49,788 nt of DNA from Candidatus Gastranaerophilales bacterium (GCA_944327255.1 CALVHA010000018.1:1-49788); one strand, 5' to 3'; positions 41,602-49,627 are shown, numbered from the stretch's first letter. Made by a program: numbers and translations. The notes: generated from the letters alone by a model not told the origin.

Positions 41602-42552
41602 TTAAATATCCAGATATGCAGCGCCAATTACCCCGGAAAAATCCCCAAGAGAAGTTTTTTTAAATTCAATCTTTGTTGCAGGAACAGGAAGACATTTTAA
41701 TTTCGCATTTTTAATAGTCTTTTTATAAAAATAGTCAACAGCTTCAATCAATCCGCCTCCTAATATAATAAGCTTCGGATTAACAAAATTTATAATACTG
41801 GCAAGACCTCCAGAAAGATAAATTGCAGCCTCATCAACACAATGTGTAACAAGTTCGTCTTCTCTTTCTATAGATTTTCTTATCATACTTGAAGTTATCG
41901 ATTTCCCTTCTTCAAGATAATCCAAAATTACAGAGTGTCTCCCTTTTTTTAATGCGCCTTCAATTCTTTTTTCAATAGCAGAGCGTGACGCATAAGCTTC
42001 TAAACACCCGTTTGCACCGCAAGCACATGGGCGCCCGTTTAAATCAACAATAATATGTCCGATTTCACCTGCCGTCCCTGTTGCGCCACGAATAATCTTC
42101 CCGTCCTTCACGATACAAGATCCAACGCCCGTTCCCACAAAAACACACACCAAATCATCAACGCCCTTGCCGGAACCAAACTTCATCTCACCGATAGTTG
42201 CAGCCTCTACATCATTTGCTAGATATACAGGCAAATTATATTCACTCTCCAAAATTTGACGAATATTTAAATCAAAACAATCTAAATTTGGTGCTCCGAT
42301 AATTAAACCGTTTTCTCTATCTATTTGCCCAGCTGCAGCAACACCGATCGAATTAATTTCGGATTTATCAACTTTTGTTATCTCAAAAAGTTCATCTATT
42401 CCACTCAACATCTTCCGAATAACATTTTTAGAACCCTTTTCCTTCTTCATTTTTTTCTTTACAAAATCAACAACTTTACCGCTTTCTCTCTCAACAAGCG
42501 CAATGAGGATTTTGGTTCCACCTAAATCAATTCCAATCGAATACTTCTTCAT
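41602..42552 (-). CDS. ROK-family sugar kinase (glucokinase-like)
   Basis: The 316-aa protein has the ROK signature: GIDLGGTKILIALVE at 6-20, catalytic Asp in LANDVEAATIGE near 112, GTGVGSCIV, GEIGHIIVD, and the zinc motif CACGANGCLEAYAS. The family phosphorylates glucose, N-acetylmannosamine or related sugars. The match to glucokinase-type members and the nearby GH57 and GT4 genes favour glucose, but the substrate is not certain. The frame extends to 42582, but the ATG at 42552 (MKKYSIGID) is preferred because the -10 box lies at 42562-42567. No Shine-Dalgarno site is present. It is divergent from ruvC with 48 bp between the starts. Confidence 0.9.
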   Translation of the reverse strand: MKKYSIGIDLGGTKILIALVERESGKVVDFVKKKMKKEKGSKNVIRKMLSGIDELFEITKVDKSEINSIGVAAAGQIDRENGLIIGAPNLDCFDLNIRQILESEYNLPVYLANDVEAATIGEMKFGSGKGVDDLVCVFVGTGVGSCIVKDGKIIRGATGTAGEIGHIIVDLNGRPCACGANGCLEAYASRSAIEKRIEGALKKGRHSVILDYLEEGKSITSSMIRKSIEREDELVTHCVDEAAIYLSGGLASIINFVNPKLIILGGGLIEAVDYFYKKTIKNAKLKCLPVPATKIEFKKTSLGDFSGVIGAAYLDI

Positions 42553-42561
42553 AACATCAAA

Positions 42562-42570
42562 ATTATACCA
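42562..42570 (-). promoter_or_regulatory. Extended -10 promoter of the ROK kinase gene
   Basis: Minus-strand TGG-TATAAT (-10 at 42562-42567) lies 9 nt before the ATG at 42552. The predicted leader is about 2-3 nt, with no Shine-Dalgarno site. Confidence 0.55.
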
Positions 42571-42585
42571 AAAAATTAACAAATA

Positions 42586-42594
42586 TGCTAAAAT
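42586..42594 (+). promoter_or_regulatory. Extended -10 promoter of ruvC, predicted leaderless
   Basis: TGC-TAAAAT (-10 at 42589-42594) ends exactly 6 nt before the ATG at 42601. The intervening TACTCT has no Shine-Dalgarno character. The position 17 nt upstream (TACCAA) is a poor -35. Confidence 0.6.
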
Positions 42595-42600
42595 TACTCT

Positions 42601-43068
42601 ATGAAGATTTTAGGTATAGATCCCGGCATGGCAATTGTCGGCTATTCAATTATTGACTTTGACGGCGAACACTACACTCTTAGTGCTTCCGGTTCAATAC
42701 AAACCAAAAAAGGGGCAAAAGAATCATCAAGACTTCTTGAAATATTTCAGGATATGACCACAATTGTTGAAACCTATAAACCGGATCTTGCTGCAATTGA
42801 AAAATTATTTTTTGTTCATAATCAAACAACTGTTATGCCTGTTGCTCATGCCAGAGGAGTAATTTTAACCGTACTGGAACAATTTAAAATTCCGATATAT
42901 GAATATACTCCCATGCAGGTAAAAAAAGTTCTGACGGGCTTTGGCCGCGCTGATAAAAAAGAAGTCGAACAAATGGTTAAACTTACCCTTGAAACAGATA
43001 ATCTGCCAAAACTTGATGACACAATCGACTCAATTGCAATTGCAATATGTCATTCCCGCTCCGTTTAA
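42601..43068 (+). CDS. ruvC: Crossover junction endodeoxyribonuclease RuvC
   Basis: RuvC resolves Holliday junctions. The 155-aa protein has the catalytic acids of the RNase H fold: D in ILGIDPGMAIVGYSI (about residue 7), E in AAIEKLFF (about 67), and the C-terminal pair in LDDTIDSIAIAICH. HARGVILTVLEQFKIPIYEY and KKVLTGFGRADK match the family. Its length is normal. No ribosome site is present, and the -10 box predicts a leaderless message. The stop overlaps the convergent GH57 gene by 4 bp. ruvA and ruvB are not in the window. Confidence 0.96.
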   Translation: MKILGIDPGMAIVGYSIIDFDGEHYTLSASGSIQTKKGAKESSRLLEIFQDMTTIVETYKPDLAAIEKLFFVHNQTTVMPVAHARGVILTVLEQFKIPIYEYTPMQVKKVLTGFGRADKKEVEQMVKLTLETDNLPKLDDTIDSIAIAICHSRSV

Positions 43069-45299
43069 TCACGCCTTACATTAAGGAGCATCTCATTCGG
43101 AATAAACACATCATTAACACCAATTGCCGCATTAACAAAAACAAATTCCATATTTTCCTCATGCCCGATATCAAGGTTAACAAAAGGAATTTTTACATCA
43201 ATTACATCACCGAAAACAGCCGTAATATCTTTAGGGTTTTCTAATACCCACAAATTCCCTGGAATAGATTTAATTATCCTAACCAGCCTCAACTCCCCAC
43301 CATTAACAGATAACTGTAATTCATTATGAAAACGTTGTTTGGTTATAGGCAAAATATTTTCTGTTTTATTTATAAGTCTAATAGGAGATAACGAATGTTT
43401 TTTAGATGAATTTCTTGTATACAAATACATCTGATAAGTTTTATCAGTTGTCAGAGAATTTTCAAGGACATACTCATTCACATAAAATCTCAGATAAAAA
43501 TTATCTTTATCATATCCAAAACAAATTCTGTCAAAAAATTTATTCTCTTTTAAAACAGGTCCGTCAGGAATATCAATGCACCCAGCGTTTAACCAGGAAT
43601 TATCCTCCTTAAAATCATGACCGTCCAACACAGGATTAATTTCTCCTCTAGGATATCTTGACGGTTTCGTAATGAATGAAGACAAAGGAATATCTAAATA
43701 TTCCGGATAATCTAGTCCCAGATAAATATAAATATTTTTCAAATGTTCTCTATACAAATAGTCAAAAATATTGTCTCTGCCGGAATCATTAGGTTCGCCA
43801 TACCACCAGAACCAGTCGCTTCCCTCACAAATAAATAATTCCCGTCTTGCTAGTTCGATGTTTGGATTAATTGGATTTTCCTTTACAAATTTGCAAAAAT
43901 CATCTCTTACATTTTTCAAATACTGCCAGGCAAGGTTTTTTGTAGGCTCATCAATCCATAACTTGAAATTACGATTAATCCATGAACCAGCCTTTATTTT
44001 ATTCAAAGATTTGTGATATTTTTCTCTATCCAAATAATCACTTATCAAAACAGTTTCCAACGACTCATCATCATCAATAAGTTTATAAAGTGTCTTTAAG
44101 AAAATAATTCCATCTTCAGGATAATTTTCCCAGCAATTCTCACCATCCATAGCAATTGTCAAAAGATGGTTTTCATCAGGGGAAGCTAGAAGTTTACTTT
44201 GCAAAACTTTTATTCTTTCATATAAATCTTTAGCTGCGGATTGTGAATCGAAATTAGGATATTCAAACCCTATAAGGTTCGGAATCATTGAGTTCCTGAA
44301 AATCATTTTCAATCCGTTTTTATACTCGTATGACTTCAAAAGATGATAAGGGTCCTCCATATATCCTTTAAAATCTCTTACAAATTCAAAGTTAATCGAA
44401 TCAGACAATATTCCTTCATCAGAAATTGACCAGTCAATCCCGACTTCCTTAAACAAGTCTAATTCTTTACCACTCACGCAATGTTCAGACGGCCACACCC
44501 CGCGCGGACGTTTCCCGATTAATTCTTCGACTCTGTCTAATGCAGCTACAGTTTGCATTTTTGCATCCAATCCCATTTTTAAATCAGAAGGTAGACCTTC
44601 CGGATTTGCAATTTTTATGGATTTTATATCAAGCAAAATCGGTAAAATCGGATGATAATAAGGACTCGTTGTAACTTCAACCTTGCCTTCCTCAACATAT
44701 TTTCTGTAAGCAGGAATAATCTTTCTGATAATTTCCCTTTGTAATTCTATTATTTTCTGTCTGTCTTTCAGTGTATAATTTTTGCCTTTTTTAAGAAGTT
44801 TTCTGAGTTCAGGATATTCATATTTATATGAAGGATCAAACCACACAAGGTTAAATAATGCCATTAAGTCCGAATATTCTTGGTCTGAAAACTGGCTAAC
44901 ATCAACCTCTACCATTCCCTGACGTTTTTGAAACAGCTTATTATACTGAGGATAAGGATAAATCATTGTTTTATAATTTGCATCAAAAAAATTATTTAAA
45001 ATAAATTCCTTATCGTCATTATTAAGCTCTTCAACAGGGGTTATGGTAAGTCTCGAATGCAAATCATGACACCCATTTTCCCCGTAATCAATTAGCGAAT
45101 CCAACAATACAGGCACAAGATTAACATTAACCTTTATATTTTTAAAGTCATCTAATATAGTAATCATATCCAGATAATCTTTTACAGCATGAAGTCTTCC
45201 CCACGCCATTAAATAATCACCATCAGGAGATAATTGATAAACGGGCTGATGCATATGCCAATAGAATGCTATAGATAACTTTTTTGTCTGACTCATCAT
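43065..45299 (-). CDS. GH57 amylase-like glycoside hydrolase with C-terminal beta domain
   Basis: The 744-aa protein starts with the GH57 motif FYWHMHQPVYQ (about residues 12-22). The nucleophile is E272 in RGVWPSEHCVSGKE, the acid/base is D385 in TIAMDGENCWENYP, and the DWFWWYGEPND-type motif follows near 525. The last 200 residues form a beta-rich domain as in alpha-amylase and amylopullulanase-type GH57 members. The likely substrate is alpha-1,4-glucan, so it would degrade or remodel glycogen in the cytoplasm, as no signal peptide is present. It begins 38 bp after the GT4 gene and is probably co-transcribed. It differs from the branching enzyme at 0.2 kb, which lacks this C-terminal domain. 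Confidence 0.9.
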   Translation of the reverse strand: MMSQTKKLSIAFYWHMHQPVYQLSPDGDYLMAWGRLHAVKDYLDMITILDDFKNIKVNVNLVPVLLDSLIDYGENGCHDLHSRLTITPVEELNNDDKEFILNNFFDANYKTMIYPYPQYNKLFQKRQGMVEVDVSQFSDQEYSDLMALFNLVWFDPSYKYEYPELRKLLKKGKNYTLKDRQKIIELQREIIRKIIPAYRKYVEEGKVEVTTSPYYHPILPILLDIKSIKIANPEGLPSDLKMGLDAKMQTVAALDRVEELIGKRPRGVWPSEHCVSGKELDLFKEVGIDWSISDEGILSDSINFEFVRDFKGYMEDPYHLLKSYEYKNGLKMIFRNSMIPNLIGFEYPNFDSQSAAKDLYERIKVLQSKLLASPDENHLLTIAMDGENCWENYPEDGIIFLKTLYKLIDDDESLETVLISDYLDREKYHKSLNKIKAGSWINRNFKLWIDEPTKNLAWQYLKNVRDDFCKFVKENPINPNIELARRELFICEGSDWFWWYGEPNDSGRDNIFDYLYREHLKNIYIYLGLDYPEYLDIPLSSFITKPSRYPRGEINPVLDGHDFKEDNSWLNAGCIDIPDGPVLKENKFFDRICFGYDKDNFYLRFYVNEYVLENSLTTDKTYQMYLYTRNSSKKHSLSPIRLINKTENILPITKQRFHNELQLSVNGGELRLVRIIKSIPGNLWVLENPKDITAVFGDVIDVKIPFVNLDIGHEENMEFVFVNAAIGVNDVFIPNEMLLNVRRD

Positions 45300-45337
45300 A
45301 AGATTAATCTTAACTCCGTATGTATAAAGAAATTATA

Positions 45338-46420
45338 TCACCTAAAAATAAATTTGTGAATATTCTCCAAATATTCAGCACTGCGAGCCATACGGGTATA
45401 ATGTCTGACTGTTTCAAGAGAATTTTTACGAATCATATTAAACTCTTCAATACCCATACCTTTTAGTTTTAAAACACAATCACGTATTGAATTCAGGTCA
45501 GGTTCAACCGTAAAACCATTTATTCCGTTTTTAATAATCCCATCGACCCCATCGTCCTTTGTACACACAGTAATACAACCGCTTGCCATAGCTTCCAAAT
45601 ATACCATCCCAAAAGTTTCACCAACGCTTGGCAAAATAAAAACATCCGAATTTCTCATAACTTCAAGAACTCTTTCATTTGATAAACGCCCGAGAAATTT
45701 ATTGTTATCATTCAGGTGTTCCAGTTTTTTTCGGTCATTTCCATCTCCTATTACAGTTAAATCAACACCATCAATATCTTTTAAAGCCAAAATTAATTTA
45801 TCAATATTTTTTCTCTTTTTAAAATTTGCACAAGTCACAATTTTCAGTCTATCAGGCTGAATGTTACTCAAAAAATTATCTATAATATACTTTTCTTCTA
45901 TTCCCGAAGGTGCGACAAAGGTCTTATCCTCAAATTGAGGATATAGTTTCAGCAATTTATTTTTTATAACAGAAGAACGACAAGCTATCCCGTTTGCATT
46001 AACTAATGCCCTTACCAGCCTCTTTTTAAAATGGAATTTGTACAAAGGATTTGTTAAAACAGTTAAATCCGAACTGTGGATTCCAGCAATAAACGGCAAT
46101 TCAAGTTTATCCGCAAACAAAATACCCGAAGGCATATGTGCAACAATGATATCAAAATTTTTGCTAAAAAATGTTTTGGACTTATTTTGTATATTTCCCC
46201 AAAAAGGAGTTATGTAATTTGCATTAAAAACATCTTCATATTGCCCAGTTTTATAAAAAGGTTTTCTTCTTATAAAAGAGTTTAACAAAAAATTAGGTTT
46301 ATAAACGCTGACATCATGCCCAAATGACTTCCAATCCTCCACAAAATTAGAAAGAGTTTTCGGTGTAATTTTCTCTGAACTTTTAACCGGATATAAATCT
46401 GTTATAAAAAGAATCTTCAT
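45338..46420 (-). CDS. GT4-family glycosyltransferase
   Basis: The 360-aa protein is a GT-B fold retaining transferase. Its start, KILFITDLYPVKSSEKITPK, is typical of the acceptor half. The donor half contains KIVTCANFKKRKNIDKLILA near 210, DVFILPSVGETFGMVYLEAMASG near 285 (E-x7-E motif) and DGVDGIIKNGINGFTVEPD. Such enzymes build glycogen, polysaccharides or lipid-linked glycans, and the sugar cannot be read from the sequence. It is the first gene before GH57 (43065-45299). Its -10 box is only 6 nt from the ATG, and no Shine-Dalgarno site is present, so the transcript is predicted leaderless. Confidence 0.9.
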   Translation of the reverse strand: MKILFITDLYPVKSSEKITPKTLSNFVEDWKSFGHDVSVYKPNFLLNSFIRRKPFYKTGQYEDVFNANYITPFWGNIQNKSKTFFSKNFDIIVAHMPSGILFADKLELPFIAGIHSSDLTVLTNPLYKFHFKKRLVRALVNANGIACRSSVIKNKLLKLYPQFEDKTFVAPSGIEEKYIIDNFLSNIQPDRLKIVTCANFKKRKNIDKLILALKDIDGVDLTVIGDGNDRKKLEHLNDNNKFLGRLSNERVLEVMRNSDVFILPSVGETFGMVYLEAMASGCITVCTKDDGVDGIIKNGINGFTVEPDLNSIRDCVLKLKGMGIEEFNMIRKNSLETVRHYTRMARSAEYLENIHKFIFR

Positions 46421-46426
46421 AGCCAG

Positions 46427-46435
46427 ATTTTAACA
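46427..46435 (-). promoter_or_regulatory. Extended -10 promoter of the GT4 gene, predicted leaderless
   Basis: Minus-strand TGT-TAAAAT (-10 at 46427-46432) ends exactly 6 nt before the ATG at 46420, separated by CTGGCT. The -35 position (46450-46455, TTTATT) falls inside the loop of the rplL terminator. Confidence 0.6.
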
Positions 46436-46436
46436 C

Positions 46437-46469
46437 AAAAAGCTCCCGCAATAAAAACGGGAGCTTTTT
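46437..46469 (-). terminator. Rho-independent terminator of rplJ-rplL
   Basis: A perfect 12-bp stem AAAAAGCTCCCG/CGGGAGCTTTTT with a 9-nt loop and U-run lies 22 nt after the rplL stop. The GT4 promoter begins 2 nt beyond it. Confidence 0.9.
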
Positions 46470-46490
46470 AAATTGTTTGGAAAAATCAAA

Positions 46491-46868
46491 CTACTTGATT
46501 TCAACAGTAGCACCAGCTGCTTCAAGCTGTTTCTTAATAGCTTCAGCGTCTTCTTTCTTAACGCCTTCTTTAACAGCTTTAGGAGCACCATCAACTAAAT
46601 CTTTAGCTTCTTTCAAGCCAAGACCTGTGATAGCACGAACTTCTTTTAATACAGCAATTTTGTTAGCACCAGCTGAAGCAAGGATTACATTAACTTCAGT
46701 AGCTTCATCAGCTGCTGGAGCTGCTGCACCTGCAGCAGGAGCTGCTGCTACAGCAACAGGAGCTGCTGCTGATACGCCGAATTTTTCTTCCATAGCTTTT
46801 ACTAATTCTGCTGCTTCTAATAAAGTCAATTTTTCAATTGATTCTAAAATAGTTTCTACATTACTCAT
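46491..46868 (-). CDS. rplL: 50S ribosomal protein L7/L12
   Basis: The 125-aa protein has the N-terminal dimerisation helix ([20 protein letters not shown]), the alanine-rich hinge (about 32-52) and the conserved C-terminal domain with [20 protein letters not shown] and [20 protein letters not shown]. Translation factors bind this stalk protein. AGGAG precedes the ATG. It lies 123 bp after rplJ, with a hairpin in the gap, and is ended by a strong terminator. Confidence 0.98.
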   Translation of the reverse strand: MSNVETILESIEKLTLLEAAELVKAMEEKFGVSAAAPVAVAAAPAAGAAAPAADEATEVNVILASAGANKIAVLKEVRAITGLGLKEAKDLVDGAPKAVKEGVKKEDAEAIKKQLEAAGATVEIK

Positions 46869-46951
46869 TATTTTTCTCCTTTAAATTTTATTTTGTACTT
46901 AAATAAATTGTGCGCTATTTTTTAAGTTACTGCACCGGATAATAAGAAACA

Positions 46952-46974
46952 AAAAAGTTCGAAAAGAACTTTTT
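46952..46974 (-). promoter_or_regulatory. Hairpin between rplJ and rplL
   Basis: AAAAAGTTC/GAACTTTTT makes a 9-bp stem around a 5-nt loop, followed on the minus strand by TGTTT. It is 17 nt past the rplJ stop. It may be a partial attenuator or an RNase III processing site that sets the ratio of L10 to L7/L12. Confidence 0.5.
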
Positions 46975-46991
46975 GCCCGTACCCGATTGCG

Positions 46992-47516
46992 CTATGCAGC
47001 TTCTTTTTGGTCTCTGACAGCTGCCATAGCTCTTGTAAGCGATGCCATAACTGCGTTGATACCAAGAGTGATACCTGTAGCCGGTGAATTGATAGAACCA
47101 AGCATTTTGGCATAAAGTTCGTCTTTTGAAGGAAGATTTGCCAAAGCTTTTGCTTCATCTGCTGATAATAACTTACCATCCAACACAGCACCAAGGATTT
47201 CACCTTTTTTAGTTGTTTTAATAAAATTAGATACGACTTTAGCAGGACTTACCTGATCTCCAAAACCAAACGCAATTGCGATAGGTCCTTTCATCAAGTC
47301 AGCCATAGCCTCATATTCAGTACCCTTAATAGCAACTTTTGTAAGAGTATTTTTAGTTACCATATAGTCGCCGTCTTCTTTTTGAAGTTCACGTCTAAGT
47401 TTTGTGATTTCTTCTACAGAATAACCTTTATACTCAGTAATAACTGCTACTTGAGCCTTTTCAATTTTTGCTTTAATCGCATCTATTTTTTCTGATTTAA
47501 ATGCTTTTGTTGCCAT
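46992..47516 (-). CDS. rplJ: 50S ribosomal protein L10
   Basis: The 174-aa protein has the L10 pattern: KIDAIKAKIEKAQVAVITEY, VEEITKLRRELQKEDGDYMV, KNTLTKVAIKGTEYE, and a C-terminal L7/L12-binding helix. L10 is the base of the ribosomal stalk and, in many bacteria, a translational repressor of its own operon. AAGGAG precedes the ATG. A leader of about 273 nt with L10-leader-like sequence lies upstream. rplA/rplK, often upstream, are absent; an unrelated membrane protein gene precedes it. Confidence 0.98.
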   Translation of the reverse strand: MATKAFKSEKIDAIKAKIEKAQVAVITEYKGYSVEEITKLRRELQKEDGDYMVTKNTLTKVAIKGTEYEAMADLMKGPIAIAFGFGDQVSPAKVVSNFIKTTKKGEILGAVLDGKLLSADEAKALANLPSKDELYAKMLGSINSPATGITLGINAVMASLTRAMAAVRDQKEAA

Positions 47517-47789
47517 TTTTGCTCCTTTGATGTAACTCGTACAGAATTATTCATTCTGTTTTATCGACCTTTTGTGTGTCCAAATATAAAAATTTTGCAA
47601 TTCTCATATTCGGAACCGCAAAATATTACACACGCATAAATTTAGAATTTCGACTTGTGTAACCTCGATTAGCCATCTTTTCAGATATTTAATGGGATAA
47701 GGTAAATTCTATTTGGGAGCTCTTTGAAGAACAATTTAACGCTTTCCAAATTACTTTTTACCCGACCCAGCTAATTGTCTGCGGTTTAC
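47517..47789 (-). ncRNA. L10-type ribosomal protein leader (autoregulatory 5' UTR)
   Basis: A promoter at 47796-47824 gives a 273-nt untranslated leader without a convincing gene. Near its 5' end the RNA contains AACCGCAGACAATTAGCTGG, which resembles the conserved CNGYAGACAR..GGU core of L10 leaders, and later CGAGGTTACA, similar to the CCGAGGU element. Close to the ribosome site a 7-bp hairpin ACAGAAT/ATTCTGT (47541-47559) could control translation. L10 or L10-L12 binding would repress rplJL. The assignment rests on motif memory and position. Confidence 0.6.
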
Positions 47790-47795
47790 AAGCTG

Positions 47796-47824
47796 ATGAT
47801 ACCAGAGGCATAAGAAAAAATCAA
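47796..47824 (-). promoter_or_regulatory. Promoter of rplJ-rplL
   Basis: Minus-strand TTGATT (47819-47824), a 17-nt spacer and extended TGG-TATCAT (-10 at 47796-47801) place the start near 47789. It begins immediately after the stop of the upstream gene (47833). Confidence 0.65.
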
Positions 47825-47832
47825 GTGGTATC

Positions 47833-48765
47833 TTAATCTTTCTTTACCATTGCCCAAATTGTCTCTTCCGTATGAGCAATATCGTATTTACCTTTAACAT
47901 AGACTGCGTATTTAGAATCCTTTATTAGATCGTATCTGTTTTTAAAATTCCCATAACATAGGATTCCGCTTGATAAATTCAAGTCCAACAAAGGTTTCAC
48001 AAGTTCATATACCTTTTTCAGAGGCGTCATAGATTTATAAGCATCTATTGCAAGTTTTGTTTTTAATGCAACTCTTTGCATTCTATATTCTTTTTTCAGT
48101 TGAATAATAATTGCCTGCACTGCATCAATAACAGAATCTATACCATCAAAATGAGAAGATGTAATCAAAAGAATTTTATCTTCTCTTGATACTTTAACAT
48201 TTGGAAGAGCCTTAGCAGCATTATAGAATTTTAAAATGACTTCTTCTTCAATTTTAGGGACATCCAGTTTTTCAACTCCGTATATTTGTAATGCGTCAGC
48301 GGAATATGGAGAAACGGTAAAAGCAAATCCCAACATAAAGTGATTATATGAACTGATATTTCTCTGAAGATCAGATTGTAAATCTTTGTTAAATTGAACT
48401 TCTTCTTTAGCCTTTTCTTCAACAATTTTTTTATCTAGTTGTTCAGTACAACGTTGAAATGCTGTCTTCAACTGAGAAAATACAAAAACAATAATCCCAT
48501 CCAGTATAATAAATAATATAAGTTCTCCATCAATCTTAGCTTGGGATGATTTTATATTCTCCCCGAATAAAAATCTAATTAAACCTTTTGCATATTCAAC
48601 AACAGGAGCCATAAAATCTAAAGAGTGATTATCAAACAAAAGTAAAAAACCATACACAGAACATAACAAAAGTAAAATGATAAAGATTATTTGACAAACC
48701 ATCATTATGTTGGCTGAAATATTACATAATAATTTCAATCTCTTTAGATTTTTTACTTTATTCAT
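47833..48765 (-). CDS. Unrecognised membrane protein with two membrane segments and cytoplasmic domain
   Basis: The 310-aa protein has membrane helices at about 17-45 (ANIMMVCQIIFIILLLLCSV) and 82-98 (LILFIILDGIIVFVFSQ), then a coiled coil (about 105-135) and a C-terminal globular domain (about 140-310). The C-terminal part, with DKILLITSSHFDGIDSVIDA and later NLSSGILCYGNFKNRYDLIK, vaguely recalls the nucleotidyl cyclase fold. The metal-binding aspartates are not clear, so I would not assign it. AGAGGA precedes the ATG, which lies 4 nt after the panC stop, so the two are co-transcribed. The function is unknown. Confidence 0.75.
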   Translation of the reverse strand: MNKVKNLKRLKLLCNISANIMMVCQIIFIILLLLCSVYGFLLLFDNHSLDFMAPVVEYAKGLIRFLFGENIKSSQAKIDGELILFIILDGIIVFVFSQLKTAFQRCTEQLDKKIVEEKAKEEVQFNKDLQSDLQRNISSYNHFMLGFAFTVSPYSADALQIYGVEKLDVPKIEEEVILKFYNAAKALPNVKVSREDKILLITSSHFDGIDSVIDAVQAIIIQLKKEYRMQRVALKTKLAIDAYKSMTPLKKVYELVKPLLDLNLSSGILCYGNFKNRYDLIKDSKYAVYVKGKYDIAHTEETIWAMVKKD

Positions 48766-48769
48766 ACAG

Positions 48770-49627
48770 TTATCCTCTTAGTTCAATATTATCTATCAAT
48801 CTGACGTTTTCTACTCTGAGTGCTATAAATACAATTGTATCGTCATCAGCAACAGTTTTTTCTTCTAAACTATTTTTATCTCTAAATTCAAGATATTCCA
48901 GAGAATGATATTCGTTTAAGAAGGCATAAGATGTTTCACTCAGAGCTTTTACATCTTTTATTCCTTTATTATAACACGTTTTTATATTTAACAAAATTTT
49001 GCTTAATACGAGAGCTTCTTTTTTACCATGTTCAGACAAATATTTATTCCTTGAACTAAGCGCTAAACCGCTTTCCTCACGTACAATAGGACATGGAATA
49101 ATCTCTACCGGAATATTTAAATCTTTAACCATTTTTTTAAGAATTATTAACTGTTGCATATCTTTTTTACCAAAAAATGCAAAATCAGGCTGAACAATAT
49201 TAAATAATTTATTAACAACCGTACAAACACCATCAAAATGGCCTACTCGAGACTTACCGCAAAGCTTATCCGTATAAAAATATGGCGGGATTACATAAGT
49301 TAAAAAATCATTTGATAAAATATGGCCTTCCCCATACATCTCTTTTGGAGAAGGTGCAAAAATAATATCAACACCGGCATCAGAACATAATTTTTCGTCC
49401 GCATCAAGTGTTCTCGGGTATTTATCTAAATCTTCTCCAGGACAAAACTGAATTGGATTTACAAAAACAGATACAACTGTTTTGTCACATTTTTCAACAC
49501 TCTTGTCAATAAGACTCTTGTGTCCATTATGCAAGGCACCCATTGTAGGAACTAGTCCGATAGTTAGACCTTCTTTTTTCCATTTTTTAACCTGTTCTCT
49601 GACTTCAGCTATTGTATGTAATAACAT
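48770..49627 (-). CDS. panC: Pantothenate synthetase
   Basis: PanC joins pantoate and beta-alanine to make pantothenate (vitamin B5, coenzyme A precursor). The 285-aa protein has the class I synthetase motifs: VPTMGALHNGHKSLI at about residues 26-40 (HNGH, HIGH-like), VSVFVNPIQFCPGEDLDKYP, VVNKLFNIVQPDFAFFGKKDM, and the KMSK-like ALSSRNKYLS. The length is normal. A purine-rich AAAGAGAGAG precedes the ATG. It is followed by the two-helix membrane protein gene. panB and panD are not in the window. Confidence 0.96.
   Translation of the reverse strand: MLLHTIAEVREQVKKWKKEGLTIGLVPTMGALHNGHKSLIDKSVEKCDKTVVSVFVNPIQFCPGEDLDKYPRTLDADEKLCSDAGVDIIFAPSPKEMYGEGHILSNDFLTYVIPPYFYTDKLCGKSRVGHFDGVCTVVNKLFNIVQPDFAFFGKKDMQQLIILKKMVKDLNIPVEIIPCPIVREESGLALSSRNKYLSEHGKKEALVLSKILLNIKTCYNKGIKDVKALSETSYAFLNEYHSLEYLEFRDKNSLEEKTVADDDTIVFIALRVENVRLIDNIELRG

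Noticed and set aside
45300..45315. Leaderless-type promoter for the second GH57 gene (TAAGAT about 7 nt before ATG)
   Set aside because: It has no TGn, a poor hexamer and no -35; the gene is probably co-transcribed with GT4.
46922..47203. 93-codon minus-strand frame inside rplJ
   Set aside because: It is a frame shadow of L10; rplJ is certain and the frame has no start signals.
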